From Edaphobacter flagellatus (GTDB lineage Bacteria > Acidobacteriota > Terriglobia > Terriglobales > Acidobacteriaceae): a stretch of DNA of 64,000 nucleotides. Made by a program: the position numbers and the translations under genes. Shown piece by piece: positions 44,705-52,466 of this stretch. Location: contig NZ_CP073697.1 of NCBI RefSeq assembly GCF_025264665.1, positions 2,294,001-2,358,000 of the forward strand. Reading direction: 5' to 3'. The notes under the pieces are model-generated. The model had not been told where the DNA came from and made no database searches. It saw nothing but the letters and a program-made list of their open reading frames with translations. How positions within the stretch are numbered: the stretch's first letter is position 1; every line of letters starts with the position of its first letter.

Positions 44705-46174
44705 ATGGACGACACCTCAAAGCAGGACTCGACGCATTCGATCGACCGACGCAGCTTCATTGCAAGCAGCCTTGCCGCAGGAGTTGCGTTGCGCTCCGGC
44801 AAAGCGGAGGCGCAGGCGGCGCGGCCCTCGTCGCGTCCCAACATCATCATCTACCTTGCCGACCAGTTCCGTGCCGACTTTGTGGGTGCCAATGGCCAGA
44901 ACCCATCGACACGCACGCCAAATCTCGATGCGATGGCCGCACGCGGCACGAACTTTACTGGAGCCATCTGCAACCAGCCCGTTTGTTCCCCATCACGATC
45001 CATTCTGATGACAGGCCGCTACGCGACCGAGACCGGAGTGTGGCACAACGCGCGGCCTATCGATCCGTCGCTGCCGACGCTGGCTGGTGAGCTGCGCAAA
45101 GCGGGCTACTCCGCCAATCTGATCGGCAAGTGGCATCTCGCACCATCGACCGAAGCCGAAGGCGGAGGCCGCGGTTATGTGAAGCCTGAACAGCGCGGCG
45201 GGTTCCTCGACATGTGGGAGGGCGCGAACGAGTTCGAGTGGACGACGCATCCGTACGAAGGCACCATCTACGATGCCGACGGCAAGGAGATCACCTTCAA
45301 GGACGAGTACCGCGTCGACTTCGTGACCGACCGTGCGGAGCGGTTCCTGAGGCAGAAGCACGACAAGCCGTTCCTGCTCTACGTCTCACAGCTTGAGCCG
45401 CACTTTCAGAATGTCGAGCATGGCACAGGGCATTTCGTCGGGCCGAAGGGTTCGGCCGAGCGCTTTGCGAATCCCTTCGTGCCCAACGACCTCAAATCTC
45501 TACCCGGCAACTGGCAACAGGAGTTGCCGGATTACTACGGCTGCTGCGAGGCGATCGACAAATCCGTCGGTCACCTGATGAAGGTGCTCGAAGAAGAGAA
45601 GCTTGCCAACAATACCATCGTCCTCTTCACCAGCGACCACGGCTGCCACTTCATGACGCGCAACGAGGAGTACAAGCGCAGCCCGCACAACGCGAGCATT
45701 CGCATTCCGCTGATCGTGCAGGGGCCCGGCTTCAACAATGCGATGCGGCTCGACGAGGTGATCGGCAACATCAACGTGATGCCGACGCTGCTTGAAGCCG
45801 CAGGCTTGCCTGTGCCTTCGTCCGTCAAAGGCAAAAGCTTCATGCCGCTGATGACGAAGCCTGAGGCACGCAGCGCATGGCCTAATCGCGAGCTGGTGCA
45901 GATCTCGGAGTCGATGACGGCACGTGCGCTGCGCACGAAGGACTGGACCTACTGCGTGCTCGATGTCGAAGGGCGGCGCGAGCAGGAGTTCGCGCAGAAG
46001 TACGTCGAGTACCAGATGTACAGCCAGGCCGCCGATCCCTTCGAGCAGGTGAACCTTGCCGGACGCAAAGAGTTTCGCGCACAAGCCGCCGAGCTGCGTG
46101 AGGAGCTGAAGCAGATGATGCAGGCAGCAGGCGAGCCTCCGGCAGAGATTGTGCCGGTCACGCACTATCCGTAG
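44705..46174 (+). CDS. Tat-exported sulfatase
   Basis: A 489-residue arylsulfatase-type enzyme. The N-terminal motif IDRRSFIASSLAAGVAL is a Tat signal. The calcium-binding start is NIIIYLADQFRAD. The formylglycine site is C94 in VCSPSRSILMTGRYATETG (the C-x-P-S-R consensus), which needs a maturase to convert the cysteine. Further metal/substrate motifs are GKWHLA and FTSDHGCHF. The C-terminal part matches sulfatases for sulfated glycans or choline sulfate, but the substrate is not determinable. AGGAGAG precedes the ATG. With the GH29 enzyme in the window it hints at turnover of sulfated/fucosylated glycans, though the genes are 21 kb apart. Confidence 0.92.
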   Translation: MDDTSKQDSTHSIDRRSFIASSLAAGVALRSGKAEAQAARPSSRPNIIIYLADQFRADFVGANGQNPSTRTPNLDAMAARGTNFTGAICNQPVCSPSRSILMTGRYATETGVWHNARPIDPSLPTLAGELRKAGYSANLIGKWHLAPSTEAEGGGRGYVKPEQRGGFLDMWEGANEFEWTTHPYEGTIYDADGKEITFKDEYRVDFVTDRAERFLRQKHDKPFLLYVSQLEPHFQNVEHGTGHFVGPKGSAERFANPFVPNDLKSLPGNWQQELPDYYGCCEAIDKSVGHLMKVLEEEKLANNTIVLFTSDHGCHFMTRNEEYKRSPHNASIRIPLIVQGPGFNNAMRLDEVIGNINVMPTLLEAAGLPVPSSVKGKSFMPLMTKPEARSAWPNRELVQISESMTARALRTKDWTYCVLDVEGRREQEFAQKYVEYQMYSQAADPFEQVNLAGRKEFRAQAAELREELKQMMQAAGEPPAEIVPVTHYP

Positions 46175-46208
46175 GCCAGCCGCGGGCGACTATTTAGAAT
46201 AGAAGGCA

Positions 46209-48215
46209 ATGGCGTTTACGGAACAATACGACGTCGCCGTCGTTGGCGCAGGGCACGCTGGCTGCGAGGCTGCGATGGCGGCTGCGCGCATGGGGCTGCG
46301 TACGGCGTTATTCACGCTGAATCTCGACCTGATCGCGCAGATGAGCTGCAACCCGGCCATTGGCGGCATCGCCAAGGGACACCTCGTGCGCGAGGTCGAT
46401 GCTCTGGGCGGCGTCATGGGCGAGGTCGCCGATGCCTGCGGCATTCAGTTCCGTCTGCTGAATACGTCGCGCGGACCGGCGGTGTGGTCGCCCCGCGCGC
46501 AGTGCGACAAGGCGCTCTATCGCGTGAAGATGCGCGAAGTGCTCGAAGGCCAGAAGAATCTCTTCATCAAGCAGGCCGAGGTGATCGACCTGATCGTCGA
46601 AGCCGACGAAACGCAGGAGATCGACTCTAAATCGTGGAGCGGAACGCCAGCGGCTCCTCGCGTGACGGGCTTAAAGCTGCGCGACGGGCGCGTGGTTCAC
46701 GCGAAGGCGACGATTGTTACAACGGGAACGTTTCTCAACGGCCTTATCCATTGCGGCGAGCAACAGTACACAGCAGGCCGCAGTGGTGAACCTGCAAGCG
46801 TGCTGCTGGGCGAGAGCCTGAAGAAGCTTGGCCTGCGTGAGTGCCGCCTGAAGACCGGCACGCCGCCGCGTCTCGACGGGCGCACCATCGACTGGGCACG
46901 CTTCGAAGAGCAGCCCGGCGATGCCGAGCCGACGCCCTTCAGCTTCCGCTCGCCGTTTACGCGCTCGGGTCAACCTCCGCTGCGTCAGGTGAGCTGCCAC
47001 ATCGCAACCACGACCCCGGAGACCTTGCAAATCATCCGCGACAACGTGCACCGTTCGCCGATGTATACCGGTCAGATCGAAGGCATCGGCCCACGCTACT
47101 GCCCGTCGATTGAAGACAAGGTTGTGCGCTTCCCAGAGAAGTCACAGCACCAGTTTTTCCTCGAGCCCGAGGGCCTGAACACACACGAGGTCTACATCAA
47201 CGGCATGAGCACCTCGCTGCCGATGGAAGTGCAGGCCGCGATGGTGCGCTCCATCCCCGGCCTCGAAAACGCGGAGATGCTGCGGCCCGGCTACGCGATC
47301 GAATACGACGCCATCGACCCAACCGAGCTCGACCGCACGCTGAAGGTGAAGAGCTACGAGGGCCTCTATCTCGCCGGACAGATCAACGGCACCAGCGGTT
47401 ACGAAGAGGCCGCGTGTCAGGGACTGATGGCGGGCATCAATGCCGCGCTCTCCGTTAAAGGTGAGCCTGCGTTCACGCTCGATCGCACCGAGGCCTACAT
47501 CGGCATCCTGATCGACGATCTCATCTCGAAGGGCACGAACGAGCCCTACCGCATGTTCACCTCGCGCGCGGAGTTCCGCCTGCACCTGCGCATCGACAAC
47601 GCCGACAAGCGCCTGACGCCGCACGGCCGCCGCCTCGGTCTGATCGACGCCAATGCATGGGACGACTACGAGGCCAAGCAGAATCGCGCCGCCGCACTCA
47701 CCAAGCTTCTGCGCTCGACGAAGGTCGACATCAAAGCTCTGCCTGCTGCGCTGCAGGACGACCTCACCGGCCCCAGCGTCGAGGGCATCATGTTTGCGCA
47801 GCTGCTGAAGCGTCCGGCGATCACCATTGAAGCCATCTGGCCGGCGCTCGTGCCACTCATAGCGGCTAAGTCTGAGCTGAGTGACTGGCTCGCGTCAGCC
47901 GGAGACGGAGCCGAACTCCCCGTCTGGGTGCGCAACGAGATCAAGACGGTCGAGACGGAGATCAAGTACGAGGGCTACCTGAACCAGCAGCGCAAGTCGA
48001 TGGAGAAGCTGCGCAACTCCGAGCAGAAGGCGATCCCTGAAGGCTTCGACTACGAGGCGGTCAGCGGTCTGTCACGCGAGATGCGCGAAAAGCTCGGCCG
48101 CGTGCGCCCGCAGACATTGGGTCAGGCAAGCCGCATCGCCGGAGTCACGCCTGCGGCTGTCAGCCTGATTCATGTCTTCATAGAAATTCAGGCGCGCCAG
48201 AAGAGTGTCGCTTAG
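46209..48215 (+). CDS. mnmG: tRNA uridine-5-carboxymethylaminomethyl modification enzyme MnmG
   Basis: A 668-residue FAD enzyme that, with MnmE, modifies the wobble uridine of several tRNAs. The N-terminal FAD site is [12 protein letters not shown]. Conserved blocks follow: [47 protein letters not shown] and [12 protein letters not shown] (catalytic Cys nearby), [29 protein letters not shown] and the C-terminal helical MnmE-binding domain ([17 protein letters not shown]). It is slightly longer than the usual 620-640 residues. TAGAAT lies eight bases before the ATG. Confidence 0.97.
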   Translation: MAFTEQYDVAVVGAGHAGCEAAMAAARMGLRTALFTLNLDLIAQMSCNPAIGGIAKGHLVREVDALGGVMGEVADACGIQFRLLNTSRGPAVWSPRAQCDKALYRVKMREVLEGQKNLFIKQAEVIDLIVEADETQEIDSKSWSGTPAAPRVTGLKLRDGRVVHAKATIVTTGTFLNGLIHCGEQQYTAGRSGEPASVLLGESLKKLGLRECRLKTGTPPRLDGRTIDWARFEEQPGDAEPTPFSFRSPFTRSGQPPLRQVSCHIATTTPETLQIIRDNVHRSPMYTGQIEGIGPRYCPSIEDKVVRFPEKSQHQFFLEPEGLNTHEVYINGMSTSLPMEVQAAMVRSIPGLENAEMLRPGYAIEYDAIDPTELDRTLKVKSYEGLYLAGQINGTSGYEEAACQGLMAGINAALSVKGEPAFTLDRTEAYIGILIDDLISKGTNEPYRMFTSRAEFRLHLRIDNADKRLTPHGRRLGLIDANAWDDYEAKQNRAAALTKLLRSTKVDIKALPAALQDDLTGPSVEGIMFAQLLKRPAITIEAIWPALVPLIAAKSELSDWLASAGDGAELPVWVRNEIKTVETEIKYEGYLNQQRKSMEKLRNSEQKAIPEGFDYEAVSGLSREMREKLGRVRPQTLGQASRIAGVTPAAVSLIHVFIEIQARQKSVA

Positions 48216-48304
48216 AGCCTGATCCTTGTCATTCACCACCCTTTGTCAGCACTCTGTTACTTTTCAGCAGGCATCGCTATCCAATAAGCAGCAAGGAGAG
48301 AGCC

Positions 48305-49009
48305 ATGCGAAGCGGAAGTTATTGGATTGGCTTGAGTTTGTTCTTTATTGCGATTCTTACCGTAGCAATCTGGATTGGAGGACGAAACATGACGACCCTG
48401 GCGGATACGAAGAAGCAGCCGATTCCGGCACCTGCGGTGGATGAGCACGTCAGCGCGCCGCGCTCGGAGACGGCGGTTTTTGCCGGCGGCTGTTTCTGGG
48501 GCGTGCAGAGCGTCTTTCAGCGCGTGAAGGGCGTGACGGCGACGACGGCGGGCTACTCCGGCGGCACGAAGGAGACAGCGAACTATCGCGACGTCTCATC
48601 GCATCACACCACGCACGCTGAAGCGGTGAAGGTGGTCTTCGATCCGTCGAAGGTCAGCTATGGCACGCTGCTGCGCATCTACTTCTCGGTCGTGCATGAC
48701 CCGACGCAACTGAACCGGCAGGGCAACGATATCGGCGAGCAGTACCGCTCGTCGATCTTCTACACCACGCCGCAGCAGCAGAAGGTGGCTGCGGCGTACA
48801 TTGCGCAGCTCGATGCCGCGCAGGTCTTCCCGCGGAAGATCGTCACGCAGGTGGTGCCGCTTCAGGCCTTCTACGATGGCGAGGAATACCATCAGGACTA
48901 CGCCGAGAAGAATCCGGACAATCCGTATATTCAGGTCTGCGATGTACCGAAGATCGCTGGTCTGAAGCAGCAGTTCCCGGAGCTGTTTCAGGAGTACACA
49001 CACAAGTAA
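48305..49009 (+). CDS. msrA: Peptide-methionine (S)-S-oxide reductase MsrA, membrane-anchored form
   Basis: A 234-residue MsrA that reduces methionine-S-sulfoxide in proteins. The nucleophilic cysteine is C63 in GGCFWGVQSVF. Conserved substrate-site motifs are TTAGYSGG, HAEAVKVVFDP, IGEQYRS and YHQDYAEKNP. Residues 7-25 are hydrophobic (WIGLSLFFIAILTVAIWIG), forming a signal anchor that would place the enzyme in the periplasm. AAGGAGAG precedes the ATG at 48305. A second ATG at 48389 has GGAGG seven bases upstream and would yield a 206-residue soluble, cytosolic version. The usual G-H at the family histidine loop is T-H here. Confidence 0.93.
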   Translation: MRSGSYWIGLSLFFIAILTVAIWIGGRNMTTLADTKKQPIPAPAVDEHVSAPRSETAVFAGGCFWGVQSVFQRVKGVTATTAGYSGGTKETANYRDVSSHHTTHAEAVKVVFDPSKVSYGTLLRIYFSVVHDPTQLNRQGNDIGEQYRSSIFYTTPQQQKVAAAYIAQLDAAQVFPRKIVTQVVPLQAFYDGEEYHQDYAEKNPDNPYIQVCDVPKIAGLKQQFPELFQEYTHK

Positions 49010-49115
49010 GCTGGTTTGAGATTTCCACCGAGCGCCGGGTTCCTTCGCGGATTCCGGCGTTTCGATTTTTCAGCCAAATCGCCGCGTAAACTAGGAGTTA
49101 GCAGGCTTTTCCTCG

Positions 49116-49137
49116 TTCTCCACAGCTATGTGGAGAA
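49116..49137 (+). promoter_or_regulatory. Perfect inverted repeat upstream of dnaB
   Basis: TTCTCCACA-GCTA-TGTGGAGAA: nine-base perfect arms with a four-base centre, ending 34 bases before the dnaB ATG. No T tract follows, so a terminator is unlikely. It may be an operator or leader hairpin. Confidence 0.45.
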
Positions 49138-49171
49138 TCCTCAGTGCGGCCTTCGCTAAGGTAGAAGATTC

Positions 49172-50581
49172 ATGGCAGCCTTTCCCCAGTTAGTTGCAAG
49201 CGGCGGTGACGAGCGGCCCGCGTCGCTTCATGCAGAGATGACGATTCTCGGCGCGATGCTTGTCGAGCCGCTGGCGATCACCGATGCGACGATGTTGCTG
49301 ATCGCCGACGACTTCGCGCTCGATTCGCACCGGCGCATTTATGCGGCGATGCTGCGGCTGGCCGAAGGTGGTCATGCCGTCGATATCGTCACGGTCGCCG
49401 AGGAGCTGCGCAAGCAGAAGGAGCTGGATTCCATCGGCGGCGTTCCGTATCTTGCGTCGTTGAGCGAAGGCCTGCCGCGCAAGCTTTCTATCGAAAGCTA
49501 TGTCCGTATCGTTCGCGACAAGAGCTTGATGCGTCAGCTGATGACGGTCTGCGATACAGGTCTGGTCGATGCGGCGGATCAGAGCCAGGAAGCGATCGAC
49601 GTTCTCAACAGCGTCAGCATGCGGCTGATGGAGATCTCCGATCACGCGATTACGGGCGGTTTCTCCGATATCGGCGAGATCGTGAAGTCGTCGTTCGGCT
49701 CGATCGACAAGCTGTATGAGCAGGGCCGCGAAGTTACGGGTCTTGCGACGCATTATGTTGAGTTCGACCGCATGACGAGCGGGTTGCAGGATTCGGAGCT
49801 GATCATCATTGCGGCGCGTCCTTCGATGGGTAAGACCGCGTGGGCGATCAACATTGCGCAGAACTCGGCGGTGAAGGACGGCAAAGTGGTTGCGGTCTTC
49901 TCGCTCGAAATGTCGAAGGAGTCGCTGCTGCGACGTATGCTCGCGAGCGAGGCGCTGGTGAACTCGCGCAAGATTCAGACGGGCTTTCTGCCCAAGGAAG
50001 ATAAAGGCAAACTGATGGCGGCGCTTGAGCGGCTGATCGAGTCGAAGATGTTTATCGACGACACGCCAGGCATCACGCTGGCGGAGATGCGCGCCAAGGC
50101 GCGGCGGCTGAAGCAGCAGGAAGGCCGGCTCGACCTGATCATGATCGACTACCTGCAGCTGATGACGGCCTCGTCCGGTCCGGGCAAGAAGGGCTTTGAG
50201 AACCGCAACCAGGAAGTGGCTGCGGTTTCGCGCGGCCTGAAGGCGCTGGCCAAGGAGATGAAGGTTCCTGTGATCGCGCTTTCGCAGCTGTCGCGTGCCA
50301 GCGAACAGCGTGGCGGCGACAAGAAGCCGATGCTGTCGGACCTGCGCGAGTCCGGCTCGATCGAGCAGGATGCTGACGTCGTCTGCTTTATTCATCGCGA
50401 CTCGTACTACAACAAGGACGAGAACGGCGACGAAGATCCGGAGTCGAAGGGCAAGGCCGAAATCATCATCGCCAAACAGCGTAACGGCCCGACGGGCTCG
50501 GTGCATCTGGCGTATCTGTCGGACTACACGCGGTTTGAGAACCTGGCTTCGGGTGACTACGGTGGCGGCGGCGGGTACTAG
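49172..50581 (+). CDS. dnaB: Replicative DNA helicase DnaB
   Basis: A 469-residue hexameric helicase that unwinds DNA at the replication fork. It has the N-terminal primase-interaction domain (about 15-115, LHAEMTILGAMLVEPLAITD), a linker, and a RecA-like C-terminal motor with Walker A ARPSMGKT (215-222), Walker B LIMIDYLQLM, the DnaB motif SLEMSKESLLRRMLASEA and LSRASEQRGG. There is no intein. The C-terminus ends in a glycine-rich tail GDYGGGGGY. A dispersed repeat copy begins directly at the stop codon. Confidence 0.97.
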   Translation: MAAFPQLVASGGDERPASLHAEMTILGAMLVEPLAITDATMLLIADDFALDSHRRIYAAMLRLAEGGHAVDIVTVAEELRKQKELDSIGGVPYLASLSEGLPRKLSIESYVRIVRDKSLMRQLMTVCDTGLVDAADQSQEAIDVLNSVSMRLMEISDHAITGGFSDIGEIVKSSFGSIDKLYEQGREVTGLATHYVEFDRMTSGLQDSELIIIAARPSMGKTAWAINIAQNSAVKDGKVVAVFSLEMSKESLLRRMLASEALVNSRKIQTGFLPKEDKGKLMAALERLIESKMFIDDTPGITLAEMRAKARRLKQQEGRLDLIMIDYLQLMTASSGPGKKGFENRNQEVAAVSRGLKALAKEMKVPVIALSQLSRASEQRGGDKKPMLSDLRESGSIEQDADVVCFIHRDSYYNKDENGDEDPESKGKAEIIIAKQRNGPTGSVHLAYLSDYTRFENLASGDYGGGGGY

Positions 50582-50875
50582 CCCCCCTCCCCCCTATGCA
50601 TCTTTGTAAAACCTCTGTTTTGTTTGGCTTATGCGATTTGCACAGCCTAAAATATTCCAAACAGGGGAGTTAAGCCTAAAAATATTGATTCGGAACGAGT
50701 TAGCCCCGGCCTTGTGCCGGGGCTTTTTTGTTCCTGATTTAAGTGTAGCGAAATGGGGGAAACTGATCGGCAGATTTTTTGAGGTTTATTTGCTTTGGAA
50801 TGTGGAAGTTGTGATTTCGGGGGGCTTGACAGGTGTTTTCGCCCCATTTGGAGTGGGGCGTTCGGTCTGCGGTCC
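50582..50875 (+). repeat. Dispersed intergenic element, copy B (3' flank of dnaB)
   Basis: It starts at the first base after the dnaB stop codon. Order of parts: C-rich CCCCCTCCCCCC, box GGCTTATGCGATTTGCACAG (50626-50645), an AT-rich block with CTAAAAATATTGATTC, terminator hairpin (50702-50724), GAAACTGATCGGCAGA, and GGGGGCTTGACAGG (about 50819-50832), then GTTTTCGCCCCATTTGG. It is the inverted counterpart of the copy at 5925-6250 and closely similar over about 290 bases. No coding potential. Confidence 0.75.
50702..50729 (+). terminator. Intrinsic terminator within copy B
   Basis: Nine-base-pair stem AGCCCCGGC/GCCGGGGCT with loop CTTGT, followed by a run of T (50724-50729). It probably ends the dnaB transcript and any small transcript starting in the element. 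Confidence 0.85.
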
Positions 50876-51025
50876 CGATCCATCGGGCTGGGTATCGCGA
50901 ACCTGGAAACGCGATCACGAACCTGCAGACGGCCCAATGCCGCATGGAGTTTTTATTGGAGCCGTCACATGGATACTTCGTAAGTGTGTGTGGTGGTTCC
51001 GAATTCTGCATTGAGGGCGATTGCG

Positions 51026-51057
51026 TGTGAATGCTGAGTACTGTGAATGCTGAGTAC
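51026..51057. repeat. Two perfect 16-base tandem copies
   Basis: TGTGAATGCTGAGTAC occurs twice in direct succession (51026-51041 and 51042-51057). It could be a slippage product. Confidence 0.8.
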
Positions 51058-51137
51058 ATTGAGACGTCACATTTTTATGAAATTCAGAAAGAGCGGAAGT
51101 GGGACTGTTGAAGGCTTTTATTGCAGCGCACATCCTA

Positions 51138-51155
51138 CTGACATGATGCTGTCAG
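51138..51155. promoter_or_regulatory. CTGACA-N6-TGTCAG palindrome upstream of the VOC gene
   Basis: Perfect six-base arms around TGATGC, ending 60 bases before the VOC start codon. It is a candidate operator for the WYL-domain regulator encoded just downstream of the VOC gene. Confidence 0.5.
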
Positions 51156-51215
51156 CAGGGGTTGGTTATGCTCAATGATGTAGTCGCCTTTGAGGCTTCA
51201 CATCAGGAGTACGCC

Positions 51216-51611
51216 ATGAGCGGACAGACGGCTTTGAGACAGCACGCGATCAACTGGTTCGAGATCCCATGCGAGGATTTTGAGCGCGCGACGGCGTTTT
51301 ACGAGACGCTGCTGGGTGCTCCGATGCAGCGCGAGACGCTGGAGGGCGCAGCCGACGTTCCGGTGGCGTTCTTTCCCACGGAGCGCTCCGGCACAGGCGG
51401 GACGCTGGTGAAACGCAGCTTCCTGAAGCCCGCGCGCGGCGGCACGATGGTGTACCTGAACTGCGACGGCGATCTGGATGCCGTGCTGGGCCGCGTGTCG
51501 AAGGCAGGCGGGCTGGTGCTGATGCCGAAGACGCCTGTGCCCGGAGGGCATGGACACTTTGCATGCCTGCGCGACAGCGAAGGCAATCACATCGGACTTC
51601 ACTCCCACTAG
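51216..51611 (+). CDS. VOC family (glyoxalase-like) protein
   Basis: A 131-residue vicinal-oxygen-chelate protein. The first module is NWFEIPCEDFERATAFYETL with LLGAPMQ; the second has MVYLNCDGDLDAVLGRVSKA and the end HFACLRDSEGNHIGLHSH. The metal-site histidines/glutamate are only partly recognisable, so it may be a ligand-binding protein rather than a glyoxalase. AGGAG six bases before ATG 51216 fixes the start. It pairs with the WYL regulator 74 bases downstream, a common partnership for this family in many bacteria. Confidence 0.85.
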   Translation: MSGQTALRQHAINWFEIPCEDFERATAFYETLLGAPMQRETLEGAADVPVAFFPTERSGTGGTLVKRSFLKPARGGTMVYLNCDGDLDAVLGRVSKAGGLVLMPKTPVPGGHGHFACLRDSEGNHIGLHSH

Positions 51612-51623
51612 AAAGTAGTTCTC

Positions 51624-51679
51624 TGTTGCAGGTTGCAGGGTGTCAGTAGAATCGAACCTGCAACCGACACTCTGCAACC
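51624..51679. promoter_or_regulatory. Inverted GGTTGCAG box array before the WYL regulator
   Basis: Two forward boxes (TGTTGCAG 51624-51631, GGTTGCAG 51631-51638) and two reverse boxes (CTGCAACC 51658-51665 and 51672-51679). The outer pair extends into a 14-base inverted repeat with one mismatch (51631-51644 and 51666-51679), ending seven bases before the regulator's ATG. Likely an autoregulatory operator or a leader hairpin. Confidence 0.5.
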
Positions 51680-51685
51680 ATCTTT

Positions 51686-52402
51686 ATGCGCCGTGCCGAC
51701 CGCCTCTTTCGTATCGTTCAGTTTCTTCGGCAGGGACGTCTGCTTACGGCGCAGACGCTGGCGGCGAAGCTTGAGGTATCGCAGCGCACGATCTATCGCG
51801 ATATACAGGACCTGCAGCTTGCCGGTACTCCTATTGAGGGCGAGGCCGGTGTGGGCTATACACTGCGCCGCGACATGGACCTTCCTCCGTTGATGTTTAC
51901 CCGCGGCGAATTGACGGCGCTGGTGTTGGGTGCGCGGCTGGTGCGCGCGTGGGGAGGCGAGGAGAACGTTCACGGGGCGAACCAGGCGCTGCAACGCATC
52001 GAGGCGATCCTGCCGCCGGACCTGCGCAATGAGTTCGATTCCATTTTGCTGTATGCGCCGGGGTATCGGATGAAACCGCATCTGCGCAAGCGGCTGGACG
52101 CGCTGCATATGGCGTGCAAGACGCGGCGGGTTGCGAGCTTCCAGTATGTGCGCGAGGACGGCGAGCCAAGCCAGCGCGCGGTGTGGCCGCTGGCACTGGT
52201 CTTCTGGAGCGGCGTGTGGACGCTGACTTCGTGGTGCGAGATGCGTAAGGACTTCCGCGAGTTTCGCCTCGATCGCATGGATGAGGTCGCGATTCTGGAG
52301 CGCACGTTTACGCCGAAGAAGGGACAGCGGCTGGAGGATCACCTGCGCAGGATGGAATCCTCGGCGCAGGCGCGGCGGGAGACGACGGCTCCGTCGGTGT
52401 AG
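51686..52402 (+). CDS. YafY-type HTH/WYL-domain transcriptional regulator
   Basis: A 238-residue one-component regulator. The N-terminal winged helix is typical of DeoR/YafY regulators (RADRLFRIVQFLRQGRLLTA, then VSQRTIYRDIQDLQLAG). The middle is GYTLRRDMDLPPLMFTRGEL. The C-terminal WYL-type ligand domain is at about 135-215 (LVFWSGVWTLTSWCEMRKDF, then FREFRLDRM). It probably senses a small ligand or nucleic acid and controls the VOC gene and itself. Its ATG lies immediately after the inverted box array. Confidence 0.9.
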   Translation: MRRADRLFRIVQFLRQGRLLTAQTLAAKLEVSQRTIYRDIQDLQLAGTPIEGEAGVGYTLRRDMDLPPLMFTRGELTALVLGARLVRAWGGEENVHGANQALQRIEAILPPDLRNEFDSILLYAPGYRMKPHLRKRLDALHMACKTRRVASFQYVREDGEPSQRAVWPLALVFWSGVWTLTSWCEMRKDFREFRLDRMDEVAILERTFTPKKGQRLEDHLRRMESSAQARRETTAPSV

Positions 52403-52466
52403 GCGCGGCAACGGTTCGGAAGACACATCGGGACAACGTACTCGCGTAATAATTTTGGCGTGCAGA

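Larger units (their letters stand above)
50876..51215. other. Intergenic remainder before the VOC gene
   Basis: No supported gene. It contains a 16-base tandem duplication at 51026-51057 and a CTGACA/TGTCAG palindrome at 51138-51155. The rest shows no feature I can support. Confidence 0.5.

Noticed and set aside
49116..49137. Perfect inverted repeat as terminator of msrA
   Set aside because: No T tract follows and it is 107 bases past the stop codon. It fits an operator or leader hairpin of dnaB better, and is listed as such with modest confidence.
49190..50506. Minus-strand open frame of 438 codons
   Set aside because: Opposite strand of dnaB; composition dominated by Arg, His and Leu with no motif.
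50582..50875. Copy B as a fragment of an insertion sequence
   Set aside because: No transposase coding sequence, no clear terminal inverted repeats and no target duplication. The conserved parts are a terminator and non-coding blocks.
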